NCBI GenBank assembly: GCA_023443925.1
Contig: JAEZSL010000026.1
Span: forward strand, 1 to 51,816
DNA length: 51,816 nt
From: Bacillota bacterium
Lineage (GTDB): Bacteria; Bacillota_A; Clostridia; Lachnospirales; Lachnospiraceae
Direction of reading: 5' to 3'
The notes beneath the pieces were generated by a model. The model was not told where the DNA came from, did no database searches, and worked only from the letters and a program-made list of their open reading frames with translations. This document shows, piece by piece, positions 51,374 to 51,816 of the stretch (positions within the stretch are counted from its first letter, which is position 1; each line of letters begins with the position of its first letter). Position numbers and translations under genes: made by a program.

Positions 51374-51816
51374 TCAGCACGGCTTTTCCTTAATCGGTAT
51401 ATATATATTCTCGCTGAAGGAGCGGGATTCCTCAGTGTACGTTTCAAATTCATATCCACCGGTTCTACTGTATCCGTTACCCGGCAGCCAGATGCAGTTT
51501 ATATAGTTCCATGTCCGGTGTATGGTATTGACGAAATCATAATGTGAGGCCTTAGGAGTGGCAAAAACTGCATATAATCCGCCGTTTATAGAAAGCTCCA
51601 TTGTGTCAGAGGGATCACAAAGTGCATATTCTTTTCTGATACCGATAAAATAATCCAGCCTATTTTCTTTATTATTCCACATACAAACTCCGTAATCCTC
51701 GCAGACCGAGCCGCCAGATAACTTCTTTGACCATTTTCGTCCGTTATATTTGTTCCAAAAATTCGGAGGAAAAGGCTCATCGCTTTTATAAACGGTCAGA
51801 CCAAAAGGCTTTAGTT
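51374..51816 (-). CDS. GyrI-like effector-binding domain protein, probably the C-terminus of an AraC regulator (partial)
   Basis: The frame stays open from the stop at 51374 to the right edge (147 codons), reading LKPFGLTVYKSDEPFPPNFW at the edge, through SVCEDYGVCMWNNKENRL, to YIPIKEKPC. The blocks GGLYAVFATPKASHYDFVNTI then TWNYINCIWLPGNGYSRTGGYEFETY are typical of the GyrI-like small-molecule-binding domain that follows the HTH in Rob/SoxS-type AraC regulators. An internal ATG at 51682 gives a shorter frame but cuts the domain in half. The N-terminus lies outside the window, so the AraC part is inferred. Confidence 0.8.
   Translation of the reverse strand, partial: LKPFGLTVYKSDEPFPPNFWNKYNGRKWSKKLSGGSVCEDYGVCMWNNKENRLDYFIGIRKEYALCDPSDTMELSINGGLYAVFATPKASHYDFVNTIHRTWNYINCIWLPGNGYSRTGGYEFETYTEESRSFSENIYIPIKEKPC

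Overview
The window looks like a chromosomal piece of a low-GC, anaerobic Firmicute, most likely a plant- or gut-associated Lachnospiraceae/Clostridium cluster XIVa species. This is inferred from the AT-rich intergenic DNA, strong AGGAGG ribosome-binding sites, occasional TTG/GTG starts, a T-box leader, an OFA-type MFS protein, a thioredoxin reductase of ferredoxin-dependent type and sugar ABC loci with GHL6-type glycosidases. No rRNA, tRNA or CRISPR array was seen.

0-10.7 kb: the 5' end of a DNA alkylation repair gene (minus, cut by the window edge), an FtsH-like membrane protease, an unusual carbamoyltransferase translationally coupled to an unannotated 46-residue ORF, a glutathione peroxidase-thioredoxin reductase pair, a papain-like-fold protein, a two-repeat lipoprotein, and a DUF3796-XRE-M23 operon with a promoter-embedded operator.

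10.8-28.6 kb: a large minus-strand catabolic locus. In transcription order it runs: solute-binding lipoprotein, two ABC permeases, three paralogous GHL6-like glycosidases, a TIM-barrel isomerase, a D-2-hydroxyacid dehydrogenase, a tartronate-semialdehyde-reductase-like enzyme and a glycerate 2-kinase. Two GntR/FCD regulators and one LacI regulator lie upstream. The logic is uptake of a glycoside, intracellular cleavage (no signal peptides on the three hydrolases) and funnelling of a C3 hydroxyacid to phosphoglycerate. The substrate is unknown.

29-40.8 kb: agmatine deiminase and N-carbamoylputrescine amidase (putrescine synthesis), DUF362 protein, a 36-residue Lys/Ser protein, a cysteine hydrolase, a Gfo/Idh dehydrogenase-isomerase pair divergent from an AraC regulator, a zinc-dependent phospholipase-C-like protein, an OFA transporter, a two-TM potassium-channel-like protein and a DUF2935 protein.

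41-51.8 kb: an accessory region that starts with an IS30-family element. It holds an MFS exporter behind a MerR-type promoter, a run of small-molecule-modifying enzymes (sugar acetyltransferase, zinc-ribbon P-loop kinase, APH-like kinase, GNAT, ABM-like), tryptophanyl-tRNA synthetase with a Trp T-box plus a second structured leader, a broken GNAT gene, a BtrH-like protein and a GyrI-like effector-binding domain running off the right edge.

The most striking feature at larger scale is the number of unrelated short-period tandem arrays at gene edges (units of about 12 to 72 bp), at least two of which look like duplications of a neighbouring gene's start or stop region; one array is in frame inside a glycosidase gene.
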